From Xanthomarina sp. F1114 (GTDB lineage Bacteria; Bacteroidota; Bacteroidia; Flavobacteriales; Flavobacteriaceae): a stretch of DNA of 64,000 nt. How positions within the stretch are numbered: position 1 is the first letter of the stretch; each line of letters begins with the position of its first letter. A model generated the notes under the pieces. It did no database searches and had not been told where the DNA came from. It saw nothing but the letters and a program-made list of their open reading frames with translations. Positions 40,225-48,347 of this stretch are shown here, piece by piece. Location of the stretch: contig NZ_JAPMLL010000003.1 of assembly GCF_026410255.1 (NCBI RefSeq), positions 124,001 through 188,000 of the forward strand. Reading direction: 5' to 3'. The position numbers and the translations under genes are program-made.

Positions 40225-41286
40225 TTATTCTATAGCTTTAACAACTGCTTTAGGCGCTTCTTTTCTAGAACCATCAAAGCCATCTATTCCACTAACTGTT
40301 GTATATTTTAGCACGTATTTTTTACCAGGATTAAGAATTTGATAAGCTGCCTGGCACATTAAAGTCGCTTCATGGAACCCACATAGAATTAACTTTAATT
40401 TTCCTGGATAAGTATTTATGTCTCCAATAGCAAAAATACCTGGAATGTTAGTTTGGTAATCTAAAGCGTTATTTACCTTAATAGCATTCTTTTCTATTTC
40501 TAATCCCCAATTTGCGATAGGACCTAGCTTTGGAGAAAGTCCGAATAATGGAATAAAATGATCACATTCTATCTCAAACTCACGTTCTATATGTTCTGCC
40601 TGGGTAACAACCACTGCTTTTACATGACGATCTCCAACAATACTGGTAACCTCGGCAGGGGTAATTAGGTTTATTTTACCTGAATTTTTTAATTCTTGTA
40701 CTTTTTCAACAGAATCTAATGCTCCTCTAAATTCATTTCTTCTATGAATTAAAGTCACTTCTGAAGCTATATCTGCTAAAAAAATACTCCAATCTAAGGC
40801 AGAGTCTCCTCCTCCAGAAATAACTACACGTTTGTTTCGGTATTTTTCTGGATTCTTTATAAAATACTCCACGCCCTTATCTTCAAAAAAATTAATATTG
40901 TGAATTAGAGGCTTTCTAGGCTCAAAACTTCCTAAACCTCCAGCAATTGCAACTATAGGAGCGTGATGTTTAGTCCCTTTGTTGGTAGTTACAATAAAAG
41001 TTCCGTCCTCTTGTTTATCAATAGTTTCTGCACGTTCTCCCAAAGTAAACCCCGGCTCAAACTGCTTACATTGCTCTAATAAATTCTGGGTTAAATCGTC
41101 TGCAAGAATCTCTGGAAAACCTGGAATATCGTAAATAGGTTTTTTAGGATATATTTCTGAACACTGTCCGCCAGGTTGTGGTAAAGCGTCTATTAAATGA
41201 CATTTTAATTTTAATAATCCTGCCTCGAATACGGCAAACAATCCTGTTGGACCAGCTCCAATAATAAGTATATCTGTTTTAATCAT
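40225..41286 (-). CDS. ferredoxin/flavodoxin-NADP reductase (thioredoxin-reductase-like type)
   Basis: An FAD/NAD(P)-binding protein of 353 residues: FAD Rossmann motif DILIIGAGPTGLFAVFEAG, NADPH motif VVISGGGDSALDWSIFLA and C-terminal GIFAIGDINTYPG. The redox CxxC of thioredoxin reductases is absent, which fits the YumC-like ferredoxin-NADP+ reductase group. The ATG at 41286 is preferred over a GTG 12 bases earlier that lies inside a small hairpin. The ferredoxin gene follows 98 bases downstream and is the likely electron partner. Confidence 0.88.
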   Translation of the reverse strand: MIKTDILIIGAGPTGLFAVFEAGLLKLKCHLIDALPQPGGQCSEIYPKKPIYDIPGFPEILADDLTQNLLEQCKQFEPGFTLGERAETIDKQEDGTFIVTTNKGTKHHAPIVAIAGGLGSFEPRKPLIHNINFFEDKGVEYFIKNPEKYRNKRVVISGGGDSALDWSIFLADIASEVTLIHRRNEFRGALDSVEKVQELKNSGKINLITPAEVTSIVGDRHVKAVVVTQAEHIEREFEIECDHFIPLFGLSPKLGPIANWGLEIEKNAIKVNNALDYQTNIPGIFAIGDINTYPGKLKLILCGFHEATLMCQAAYQILNPGKKYVLKYTTVSGIDGFDGSRKEAPKAVVKAIE

Positions 41287-41293
41287 ATAATAG

Positions 41294-41307
41294 CCCACAA
41301 CAGTGGG
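41294..41307. repeat. small hairpin CCCAC-AACA-GTGGG
   Basis: A five-bp stem with a four-base loop, seven bases upstream of the reductase ATG. It resembles the hairpin at 35459-35474 in stem sequence. Confidence 0.35.
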
Positions 41308-41455
41308 AAAATCTTTAATTTAACTTTGATTTTAAGTGGCAAAATTCCGATAATTCTTTTAAAATATTTATGATTTTTATCATTTTAAGCGAAGTTTTAT
41401 CCAACATATCAGATCTAGATAAAATTATGTCGGAACAAGTACCGGAATGCAGAAA

Positions 41456-41698
41456 TCAGGCTTCAACATTAATGACTTCCTCAATTTGAGGCGCGTATTT
41501 TTTAATGGTCATTTCCACACCGGATCTCAAGGTCATTTGATTGACACTACAACCTACACAAGCACCTTCTAATTGCACTCTAACAAGTTTATCACCTTCA
41601 ATGGATAATAAAGAAATATCTCCACCATCACTTTGTAAAAATGGACGTATTTCGTCTAATGCTTTTTCAACATTAATTCTTAATTCTTCTGTAGTCAT
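41456..41698 (-). CDS. NifU-type iron-sulfur scaffold domain protein
   Basis: An 80-residue protein equal to the C-terminal NifU domain (Nfu type): ALDEIRPFLQSDGGDISLLS, VQLEGACVGCSVNQMTLRSG with the cluster-binding CxxC, and the closing IKKYAPQIEEVI. Nfu proteins carry 4Fe-4S clusters to apo-enzymes. It lies 79 bases downstream of the mrp gene and 169 bases before the reductase gene on the same strand. Confidence 0.93.
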   Translation of the reverse strand: MTTEELRINVEKALDEIRPFLQSDGGDISLLSIEGDKLVRVQLEGACVGCSVNQMTLRSGVEMTIKKYAPQIEEVINVEA

Positions 41699-41777
41699 CT
41701 TCTATTTATTTTTCTCTAAGGCTCTCTTAGTTTAACCGCAACCTGCCTGAAACTATGAAAGCACATAAAGTAATATG

Positions 41778-42911
41778 TTATTTTTTAACTGCTGAACATC
41801 CAGCCATGGTTGTAATTTTTATAGCTTCGGTTGGCGGTAAATTTGTATTTCTTCTTACCACTTCTTGGGCCACATTCTGCGTTATTTTTTCAAAAGCTTC
41901 CTCTAAAGGTGTTGCTGTTTGTAAAGCGGCTGGGCGACCAACATCTCCAGCTTCACGAATGCTCTGTACTAAAGGAATCTCACCTAAAAACGGTACATTT
42001 AAATCTTCAGACAAATGCTTAGCACCTTCTTTTCCAAAGATATAATATTTATTTTCAGGTAATTCTTCTGGTGTAAAATATGCCATGTTTTCAATAATTC
42101 CTAAAACAGGAACATTAATACTTTCTTGCTGAAACATTGCTACTCCTTTTTTGGCATCTGCTAAAGCCACATTTTGAGGTGTACTAACCACAACTGCTCC
42201 TGTAATTGGCAAAGCTTGCATAATACTTAAATGAATATCTCCTGTTCCCGGTGGTAAATCGATTAACATAAAATCTAGTTCTGCCCAATGAGCATCGAAA
42301 ATCATTTGATTTAATGCTTTTGAAGCCATAGGACCTCTCCACACTACAGCTTGACCTGGTTGGGTAAAAAATCCAATAGATAAAATCTTAACCCCATAAT
42401 TTTCTACAGGTTTCATTTTAGATTTCCCTTCAATATTTACAGCTAAAGGTTTTTCATTCTCTACCTGAAACATCATAGGTATTGATGGTCCATAAATATC
42501 GGCATCCAGAATTCCAACTTTAAAGCCCATTTTTGCTAAAGAAACAGCTAAATTAGAGGTTACTGTAGATTTTCCTACTCCACCTTTACCAGAAGCAACG
42601 GCAATTATATTTTGGATTCCAGGAATCTGTTTTCCTTTAATTTCGTTTTTTGGTTGGGTACTTGCTTCCACTTTTACATTGACTGTAATTTTTGCTTTTT
42701 CGTATACCAAATCATGAATGGTTTTCATGATCTCCACTTCTGTTTTCTTTTTTGCCTGTAATGCAGGATTATTTATTACAATATCTACAACTACCTCATC
42801 GGCAAAAGTAACTACGTTTTTTACAGCACCACTTTCTACCATATTCTGTCCTTCTCCTGGAGCAGAAATTGTTTCAAGAGCTTTTAATATGTCTTGTTTA
42901 TTAAGTTTCAT
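41778..42911 (-). CDS. Mrp/NBP35 family ATP-binding iron-sulfur carrier
   Basis: The protein of 377 residues combines an N-terminal MIP18/DUF59 domain (KLNKQDILKALETISAPGE and VVDIVINNPALQAKKKTEVE) with a deviant Walker-A ATPase (VASGKGGVGKSTVTSNLA), then LIDLPPGTGDIHLSI and AMFQQESINVPVLGIIENMA. In other members a CxxC bridges a 4Fe-4S cluster at the dimer interface; here that segment reads YFTPEELPENKYYIF without it, as in many Flavobacteria. The start is the ATG at 42911, since the upstream in-frame codons add no conserved residues. It acts with the NifU-type protein encoded next. Confidence 0.9.
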   Translation of the reverse strand: MKLNKQDILKALETISAPGEGQNMVESGAVKNVVTFADEVVVDIVINNPALQAKKKTEVEIMKTIHDLVYEKAKITVNVKVEASTQPKNEIKGKQIPGIQNIIAVASGKGGVGKSTVTSNLAVSLAKMGFKVGILDADIYGPSIPMMFQVENEKPLAVNIEGKSKMKPVENYGVKILSIGFFTQPGQAVVWRGPMASKALNQMIFDAHWAELDFMLIDLPPGTGDIHLSIMQALPITGAVVVSTPQNVALADAKKGVAMFQQESINVPVLGIIENMAYFTPEELPENKYYIFGKEGAKHLSEDLNVPFLGEIPLVQSIREAGDVGRPAALQTATPLEEAFEKITQNVAQEVVRRNTNLPPTEAIKITTMAGCSAVKK

Positions 42912-43241
42912 GTTTTTTAAGATATTAGAAGAAGACAAACGAAATAAATGTTTTTAAGCTAGACATTTTTATCCTATTTCAATTTAGCTTTCTTCTAGTT
43001 ATTAAGAATCATTCTAAAATGCAAATATACAGCGAATTGTTTAGAATTTGAAATAGATTAATTGAAAATGATAATTAAAATATTAGAACGAAACACCTCG
43101 TTCTTGACTTCTAATTAACATAAGAAAAAACTCTAAATTTTTAGAAGCCACAATTAGAAATTGTTTTCACAATTTAAAGAATTGTCATTGAATTTTGGTT
43201 AGTAACAGTGAAAATGAAATTCTTGGAAAGTTTAAAAGAAC
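42912..43241. other. 330-base intergenic region
   Basis: No gene is seen. A minus-strand -7 match TATATTTG (43029-43022) may serve mrp but lacks a spaced TTG. AGAACGA / TCGTTCT (43085-43091 and 43098-43104) is a seven-bp hairpin of unknown role. The end of the region holds the terminator of the trmB-lysE-atl run. Confidence 0.5.
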
Positions 43242-43253
43242 TTACAGTTCTTT
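43235..43253 (-). terminator. compact terminator overlapping the atl stop codon
   Basis: AAAGAACT (43235-43242) and AGTTCTTT (43246-43253) pair around three bases. The TAA stop (43244-43242) lies inside the hairpin; on the minus strand TTAAACTTT follows. Confidence 0.5.
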
Positions 43254-43571
43254 AGATGGATCCCAGAATTTAGCTTCAAAATTCTGAATTTGGTTATCTA
43301 TAACTTCAATACCTTCATTTTCCAGCAATTGCAGCATTAAGTTTGTACCCTCAAAATGATATTTCCCAGTTAATAAGCCTTTTCTATTAACTACCCGATG
43401 TGCTGGAACATCTTTACTATGAGACCCATTCATAGCATATCCAACCATTCTAGCACTTTTTGCTGCTCCAAGATATATAGCTATTGCCCCATAACTTGTA
43501 ACACGGCCAAAAGGTATTTGACGTGCAACAGCATATACCTTGTCAAAAAAACTTAACGTTTCAGGCTTCAT
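43242..43571 (-). CDS. alkyltransferase-like protein (ATL)
   Basis: A 109-residue protein with the DNA-binding part of O6-methylguanine methyltransferases: VARQIPFGRVTSYGAIAIYLG, the arginine finger region ARMVGYAMNGS, and PAHRVV (residues 56-61) where the repair enzyme has PCHRV. The acceptor cysteine is therefore Ala57, so it cannot take up alkyl groups itself; ATL proteins instead bind O6-alkylguanine and hand the lesion to nucleotide excision repair. It overlaps the lysE end by 11 bases and shares a transcript with lysE and trmB. Confidence 0.9.
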   Translation of the reverse strand: MKPETLSFFDKVYAVARQIPFGRVTSYGAIAIYLGAAKSARMVGYAMNGSHSKDVPAHRVVNRKGLLTGKYHFEGTNLMLQLLENEGIEVIDNQIQNFEAKFWDPSKEL

Positions 43572-44199
43572 ATAGATCTTTTAAAATATTAATAAGAGTA
43601 ATTATTGCCACTACACCTGTAATAATACCTATTAAATAATTCATGCTTTTTTGCGATGCTATTTTGTGATCTTTTATCTTTTCGAAAAAACGAATATATA
43701 AATACAAAGCAAAAAAAGTACCTAAAGTACAACCAATTACAAAGGCTCCAATACCGAAATTATCGAATTCTAAAATTCCAAAAGAGGCTATTGTAACAGC
43801 TATATAAGCCTGGTACGGAATTGGAAAAAAATTGATTGCTGAAAGAAACATACCATGAAAAAAGCGTTTGGTCTTACTTCTAGAGTCAACCTCTTGATTT
43901 TTTACATCGGAACTTTTAGCTATAAATAAAAAGTAAATACTAAGCAACGCAAAAATAACTAAAGCCACAGTACGTAAAACCCCAATAACATCTGGGTGAT
44001 TGCTTAAATAACGTGCAAAAATAGTGGCAATTAACGATTGAAAGACAACGATAGTACAGGCTCCTAAGGCAAACATAACTCCTCTGTTAAGACCTTCTTT
44101 AAGGCTAATTTTTGCAGCTGTTATGTTTATCAAACCTGGAGGCATGGTAGCTGTAAAAGTCGCCAAAAAACCGAGAAATAATACAAGAGCTAAATCCAC
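43561..44199 (-). CDS. LysE family translocator
   Basis: Six membrane segments with the family start DLALVLFLGFLATFTATMPPGLINI (the P-G-P/N region of the first helix) and the cytosolic loop ITAAKISLKEGLNRGVMFALG. LysE/RhtB proteins export amino acids using the proton gradient; the substrate is not evident. The start codon is GTG at 44199, overlapping the trmB TAG by one base (TAGTG), so translation is probably coupled. Confidence 0.82.
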   Translation of the reverse strand: MDLALVLFLGFLATFTATMPPGLINITAAKISLKEGLNRGVMFALGACTIVVFQSLIATIFARYLSNHPDVIGVLRTVALVIFALLSIYFLFIAKSSDVKNQEVDSRSKTKRFFHGMFLSAINFFPIPYQAYIAVTIASFGILEFDNFGIGAFVIGCTLGTFFALYLYIRFFEKIKDHKIASQKSMNYLIGIITGVVAIITLINILKDLYEA

Positions 44200-44876
44200 T
44201 AATTTTTTATTTTAAACCGAATATACGTAATTGGTTTGTTTTGTTCTAAGTATTGGTTTTCATAAAAGGTTTGAATACTAGTTACATCTTCTGGACTTCC
44301 CTCTTGCTTATATACATTATGGTTAGCATAAAGCACTTCGTGACCCGCACCATGAAGTAAACCCAAGGTATAACCATGCATAAACTCGCTGTCGGTTTTA
44401 AGATTAACAACGCCATCTTCTTTTAAAATAGTTTTGTAGCGTTTTAAGAACTCTGAATTGGTCATTCTGTGTTTAGTACGCTTATATTTTATTTGAGGAT
44501 CTGGGAAAGTTATCCAAATTTCGTCCACCTCATTAGCTGCAAAAGCATGATCGATTAATTCAATTTGCGTACGTAAAAAAGCTACGTTTGGTAGGTTTTC
44601 TTCGAGAGCGGTTTTTGCACCTCTCCAAAATCTAGCACCTTTAATATCGATTCCAACAAAATTCTTGTTCGGATATTTTCTAGCTAAAGCCACAGAATAT
44701 TCACCCTTTCCACAACCTAACTCTAAAATCAAAGGGTTATTATTTTTAAAAAAAGCCTGATTCCAATTACCTTTTAAATTGAATTGACCATTTACTAATT
44801 CATCTCTTGATGGCTGAAACACATTAGCAAAGGTTTCATTTTCGTTAAAACGTTTTAATTTATTTTTACTTCCCAC
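44199..44876 (-). CDS. trmB: tRNA (guanine46-N7)-methyltransferase TrmB
   Basis: TrmB makes m7G46 in tRNAs. SAM site LILELGCGKGEYSVALA, NFVGIDIKGARFWRGAKTA, and the catalytic-region EIWITFPDPQIKYKRTKHRM are clear. The start is the GTG at 44876: there the protein begins GSKNKLKRFNENETF, as in relatives, giving 225 residues, whereas an upstream ATG at 44972 would overlap the divergent gene and its promoter. A minus-strand -7 box (44914-44907) lies between the two, which supports the GTG. Confidence 0.92.
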   Translation of the reverse strand: MGSKNKLKRFNENETFANVFQPSRDELVNGQFNLKGNWNQAFFKNNNPLILELGCGKGEYSVALARKYPNKNFVGIDIKGARFWRGAKTALEENLPNVAFLRTQIELIDHAFAANEVDEIWITFPDPQIKYKRTKHRMTNSEFLKRYKTILKEDGVVNLKTDSEFMHGYTLGLLHGAGHEVLYANHNVYKQEGSPEDVTSIQTFYENQYLEQNKPITYIRFKIKN

Positions 44877-44906
44877 TGATTTTTTTTCTATTAAAATATA
44901 ATTCGA

Positions 44907-44914
44907 CAAAATTA
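44907..44914 (-). promoter_or_regulatory. -7 box for trmB-lysE-atl
   Basis: The minus strand reads TAATTTTG, 31 bases before the trmB GTG. The TTG at 44929-44927 is only 12 bases upstream, so the -33 element is uncertain. Confidence 0.45.
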
Positions 44915-44941
44915 CGGAAATATATGCAAGGGGAATATTCT

Positions 44942-44949
44942 TATCTTTG
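44942..44949 (+). promoter_or_regulatory. -7 box for the glycosyltransferase gene at 44961
   Basis: TATCTTTG ends 11 bases before the ATG at 44961, implying a very short leader. No spaced TTG is visible upstream. Confidence 0.45.
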
Positions 44950-44960
44950 TTTTTATATAC

Positions 44961-46016
44961 ATGAGCAAACAAATTTTAGTAGCGCCTTTAAATTGGGGAT
45001 TGGGTCACGCCACAAGGTGTATCCCTATTATTCACGCCTTAATTGAACACAATTTTACTCCAATAATTGCTAGCGATGGCATGGCACTTGATCTCTTAAA
45101 AAAAGAATTTCAGAATTTAAAGTTTATAAGTCTTCCTTCGTATGATATTAGCTACCCTAAAAACAAGCATCTTTTAAAACTAAAACTACTTCAACAAACT
45201 CCAAAAATTCTTAAAGCTATTAGTACTGAAAAAAAACTTGTTGAAAAGTTGGTTAAAAATAATGATATTGATGGAATTATCTCAGACAACAGATTTGGTG
45301 TTTATCATAAAGATATTCCCTCTGTTTTTATAACACATCAGTTACAAGTTTTAAGTGGAAATAGCACATGGTTAAGTAGCAAACTGCATGAGAGTTTTAT
45401 TAGGAATTTTGACGAATGCTGGGTGCCAGATTTAGAAAACACACCAAATCTTAGTGGAAAGCTTGGTCACATATATTTTAAAGATATTCCTATTAAATAT
45501 ACGGGAGTTTTAAGTCGGTTTTCAAAAAGAGAAAGTGACATCAAAAACGACATTATGGTTTTGCTTTCTGGTCCTGAGCCTCAACGAAGTATGCTTGAAG
45601 AAAAATTGCTAAAAGAATTAAAATATTTTTCCGGAAACGTCCTATTTGTGAGAGGAGTGGTTGAAGAGCTCGAATCGATTCAAGAAACAGAGAATTTAAC
45701 TGTATATAATTTTATGACAAGCAAACGCTTAGAAAAAGCGTTAAACGAAAGTAAGCTTATTATTTCTAGATCTGGATATACGACTATTATGGATTTGGCA
45801 AAATTGGAAAAATCAGCATTTTTTATTCCTACTCCCGGGCAGTTTGAGCAAGAATATTTAGCTGAAAGACTGGATAATGCCAGATTAGTACCAAGTTGCA
45901 AACAAGATGAATTTAGCCTAGCTAAACTAGAAAAAACCAAAGAATATAAAGGATTGAGGAAATTTGAAGAAACTACAAATTTTAACGATCTATTCAGCCT
46001 TTTCCATACTAAATGA
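44961..46016 (+). CDS. MurG-like (GT28 family) glycosyltransferase
   Basis: A GT-B fold protein of 351 residues: N-terminal LVAPLNWGLGHATRCIPIIHALIEHN has the glycine-rich GHxxR motif for acceptor/phosphate binding, and the C-terminal half has VLLSGPEPQRSMLEEKLL, LIISRSGYTTIMDLAKLEKS and FIPTPGQFEQEYLAERL, the sugar-nucleotide site of MurG-like enzymes. The acceptor is unknown. No signal peptide is present. Its 3' end overlaps the convergent kinase gene by 27 bases. Confidence 0.75.
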   Translation: MSKQILVAPLNWGLGHATRCIPIIHALIEHNFTPIIASDGMALDLLKKEFQNLKFISLPSYDISYPKNKHLLKLKLLQQTPKILKAISTEKKLVEKLVKNNDIDGIISDNRFGVYHKDIPSVFITHQLQVLSGNSTWLSSKLHESFIRNFDECWVPDLENTPNLSGKLGHIYFKDIPIKYTGVLSRFSKRESDIKNDIMVLLSGPEPQRSMLEEKLLKELKYFSGNVLFVRGVVEELESIQETENLTVYNFMTSKRLEKALNESKLIISRSGYTTIMDLAKLEKSAFFIPTPGQFEQEYLAERLDNARLVPSCKQDEFSLAKLEKTKEYKGLRKFEETTNFNDLFSLFHTK

Positions 46017-47027
46017 GAATTCACTTCCTACACCCAGCTCGCTTTCTATATAAATTTTTTCGTCGTGAGCCTCTATAATGTGTTTTACTATAGACAAGCC
46101 CAATCCCGATCCCCCTTCCTTTCTAGAGCCACTTTTATCTACTCTATAAAAGCGTTCAAAAACCCGAGATAAATTACTTCCCGAAATACCTTCTCCATTA
46201 TCTGTTACACGAACAATTACCTTATTTTTAATTAAGTTTTCAATACTAATTTCCGTCGTTCCTTTTTCTCTTCCGTATTTAATAGAGTTAACCACCAAAT
46301 TAGTTAACACCTGCTGAATGCGCTCTATATCTGCATTTACCATGATAGGTTGTTTATAATCTACATCGAAAATTAAGGTTATCTTTTTCTTGGCAGCCTT
46401 CATTTCTAATAAATCGAAAACATTTTTAATTACCTCTACAATATCGAAGGTTGTAATACTTAGCCTTAAATCTCCTACCTCTAATTTGGTAATCATATCC
46501 AAATCTTTTACAATATAAATAAGCCTTTCCACCCCTTTATTTGCTCTTTGTAAATATTTTTCTCGAATATTCTCATCGTTTATTGCACCATCAGCTAAGG
46601 TTAACAAATAACCTTGCACGGTAAATAAAGGTGTTTTTAATTCGTGTGAGACATTGCCAATAAATTCTTTTCTGTATTCTTCAATTATTTTAAGGCTTTC
46701 TATTTCCAGTTTCTTATCTCTAGCATACTTATCTATTTCTCTTGTAAGTGTTGCCATATCTGTGGTAATAGGTTTAGACCCTAGGGATGCAGACTCCAGC
46801 AAGGTTAAGTCGTCATAGATTTTTTTTACGCGTCTGTAGATAAATCGTTCTGCACGGTATTGAATAATAAAAAAACAAATTGCATAACAAACAATACTAT
46901 ACAAAAGAATATATGCGGTTAAATCTCCCACAAAGAACAAAAAAACACCCAAAAGGAGTGTTGTTGAAAACGTAATATAGAACGCCGTTTTAATGGCGAA
47001 TTTATATGTTTTTTTAATATTTCGCAT
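45990..47027 (-). CDS. PhoR-like membrane sensor histidine kinase
   Basis: Two membrane helices (AFYITFSTTLLLGVFLFFVG and YILLYSIVCYAICFFIIQY) with a very short periplasmic loop, then HisKA with His128 (EFIGNVSHELKTPLFTVQGY), ATPase LTNLVVNSIKYGREKG, RVTDNGEGISGSNLSRVF and GSGLGLSIVKHII. No PAS or HAMP module is obvious. It is the partner of the OmpR-type regulator encoded just upstream, with a one-base stop/start overlap at 47027. Confidence 0.9.
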   Translation of the reverse strand: MRNIKKTYKFAIKTAFYITFSTTLLLGVFLFFVGDLTAYILLYSIVCYAICFFIIQYRAERFIYRRVKKIYDDLTLLESASLGSKPITTDMATLTREIDKYARDKKLEIESLKIIEEYRKEFIGNVSHELKTPLFTVQGYLLTLADGAINDENIREKYLQRANKGVERLIYIVKDLDMITKLEVGDLRLSITTFDIVEVIKNVFDLLEMKAAKKKITLIFDVDYKQPIMVNADIERIQQVLTNLVVNSIKYGREKGTTEISIENLIKNKVIVRVTDNGEGISGSNLSRVFERFYRVDKSGSRKEGGSGLGLSIVKHIIEAHDEKIYIESELGVGSEFSFSMEKAE

Positions 47028-47710
47028 TAGTCTTTAAACTTGTAACCAACTCCTTTTACTGTTTTAAAAGAATGGTTTCCAATTTTTTCACGCAGTTTTC
47101 TTATATGTACATCTATTGTTCTACCACCTACAACAACTTCGTTACCCCAAACTTTATCTAAAATTTCTTCTCGTTTAAAAACTTTTCCTGGTTTGGATGT
47201 TAATAAAGATAATAATTCAAATTCTTTTCTTGGAAGAACTATATCCTCATTATTTAAGGTTACTTTATAGGCTTCTCTGTCAATAACTAAATGCCCAATT
47301 TTTACAACAGGCTCTTCTACTTCCTCTTCTTTTAAGCGTCTTAGTAAGGATTTTACTTTACTAATTAATAATTTAGGTTTAATGGGTTTCGTAATATAGT
47401 CGTCTGCACCAGCATCAAATCCGGCAACTTGCGAGTAGTCTTCACCTCGAGCGGTTAAGAAGGTAATAATAGTATTATTTAATTCTGGAATTTTCCGGAT
47501 GTTTTCGCAGGCTTCAATGCCATCCATTTCTGGCATCATAACATCTAGAATAATCAATTGGGGCTTTTCTTTTTTTGCTTTTTTAACAGCTTTCACTCCA
47601 TTATTAGCTGTAATTATTTGATAACCTTCATTAGACAAATTATATCCAACAATTTCTAAAATATCAGGCTCATCGTCTACTAAAAGAATTTTAATATCCT
47701 TTTCATTCAT
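47027..47710 (-). CDS. OmpR/PhoB family response regulator
   Basis: Receiver with ILLVDDEPDI, phosphoacceptor Asp56 (LIILDVMMPEMDG), Thr in TFLTARGED and Lys in YITKPIKPKLLI; C-terminal winged helix with LPRKEFELLSLLTSKPGKVF, VWGNEVVVGGRTIDVHIRKL and KTVKGVGYKF. It binds DNA as a phosphorylated dimer. Together with the PhoR-like kinase it forms a classical two-component pair; PhoB/PhoR-like or envelope-stress roles are possible, but the target genes are not visible here. Confidence 0.93.
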   Translation of the reverse strand: MNEKDIKILLVDDEPDILEIVGYNLSNEGYQIITANNGVKAVKKAKKEKPQLIILDVMMPEMDGIEACENIRKIPELNNTIITFLTARGEDYSQVAGFDAGADDYITKPIKPKLLISKVKSLLRRLKEEEVEEPVVKIGHLVIDREAYKVTLNNEDIVLPRKEFELLSLLTSKPGKVFKREEILDKVWGNEVVVGGRTIDVHIRKLREKIGNHSFKTVKGVGYKFKD

Positions 47711-47895
47711 ACCATATGTTTTTCCATATTAAATGTAAAGATACTATTATTCATTATTAGATAGCTTATTCAAAAAAACAAATAACAATTAGATAATAAA
47801 GTGCTTACATTAGTTTAACATTTAAAACACCATGTTTAACAATTTTTGGTACGTTTTTTGAATTAAATTTAGTAACTTTATTTAAACTCAATTTT

Positions 47896-48231
47896 ATGAA
47901 AAAGCAATACTTATTAATACTTTCACTAGCTGTAGGTTTGTTTTTTAGCTTAAATGGTTTTAGTCAAACTAACAACTTAGTACTACAAAACACTTCAGAC
48001 ATAGAAGAACTTTCTATTTTCCCGAACCCTGTAAGCCAAGGCAAACTATATATTACCTCTAAACACAATGCAGAAAAGCACATTGAAATCTACAATGTTT
48101 TAGGTAAGAACATTCTAAGCGCTACTCTATTAGAAAACGAATTGAATGTTTCTAAACTCAATGCAGGTGTTTATATTATAAAGATTACCGAAAACAATAT
48201 TTCCTCAACTAGAAAGCTTGTTATTAGGTAA
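47896..48231 (+). CDS. minimal T9SS cargo: signal peptide plus type A sorting domain
   Basis: The 111-residue protein consists of a signal peptide (MKKQYLLILSLAVGLFFSL), a linker of about 15 residues (SQTNNLVLQNTSDIEE) and a complete T9SS type A sorting domain (LSIFPNPVSQGKLYITS, IEIYNVLGKNI, NVSKLNAGVYIIKIT, STRKLVIR). There is no passenger domain. Its sorting domain is close to that of the next protein (VYPNPVSNGFVNISS, LNVSTLNTGVYILKIS, TTKKLVIK). It may be a remnant of a larger cargo gene, or a real short cargo processed at the cell surface. Confidence 0.7.
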   Translation: MKKQYLLILSLAVGLFFSLNGFSQTNNLVLQNTSDIEELSIFPNPVSQGKLYITSKHNAEKHIEIYNVLGKNILSATLLENELNVSKLNAGVYIIKITENNISSTRKLVIR

Positions 48232-48307
48232 TTATATCCTAAAAGTTATCATATTGTAAATTAGCTGACTAATCGTTATTTAGGACTTTTATTTGTCAAT
48301 AAATCCC

Positions 48308-48315
48308 TATATTTG
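48308..48315 (+). promoter_or_regulatory. -7 box for the T9SS cargo gene at 48348
   Basis: TATATTTG matches the consensus, 32 bases before the ATG. A TTG lies 12 bases upstream, too close for a normal -33 element. Confidence 0.45.
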
Positions 48316-48347
48316 TTATCCTATTAATCTTATTTAAATAATTAATT

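Noticed and set aside
44877-44972. N-terminal extension of TrmB from the ATG at 44972
   Set aside because: The extra 32 residues are not family-like, overlap the divergent gene at 44961, and contain a probable promoter. The GTG at 44876 gives the normal start.
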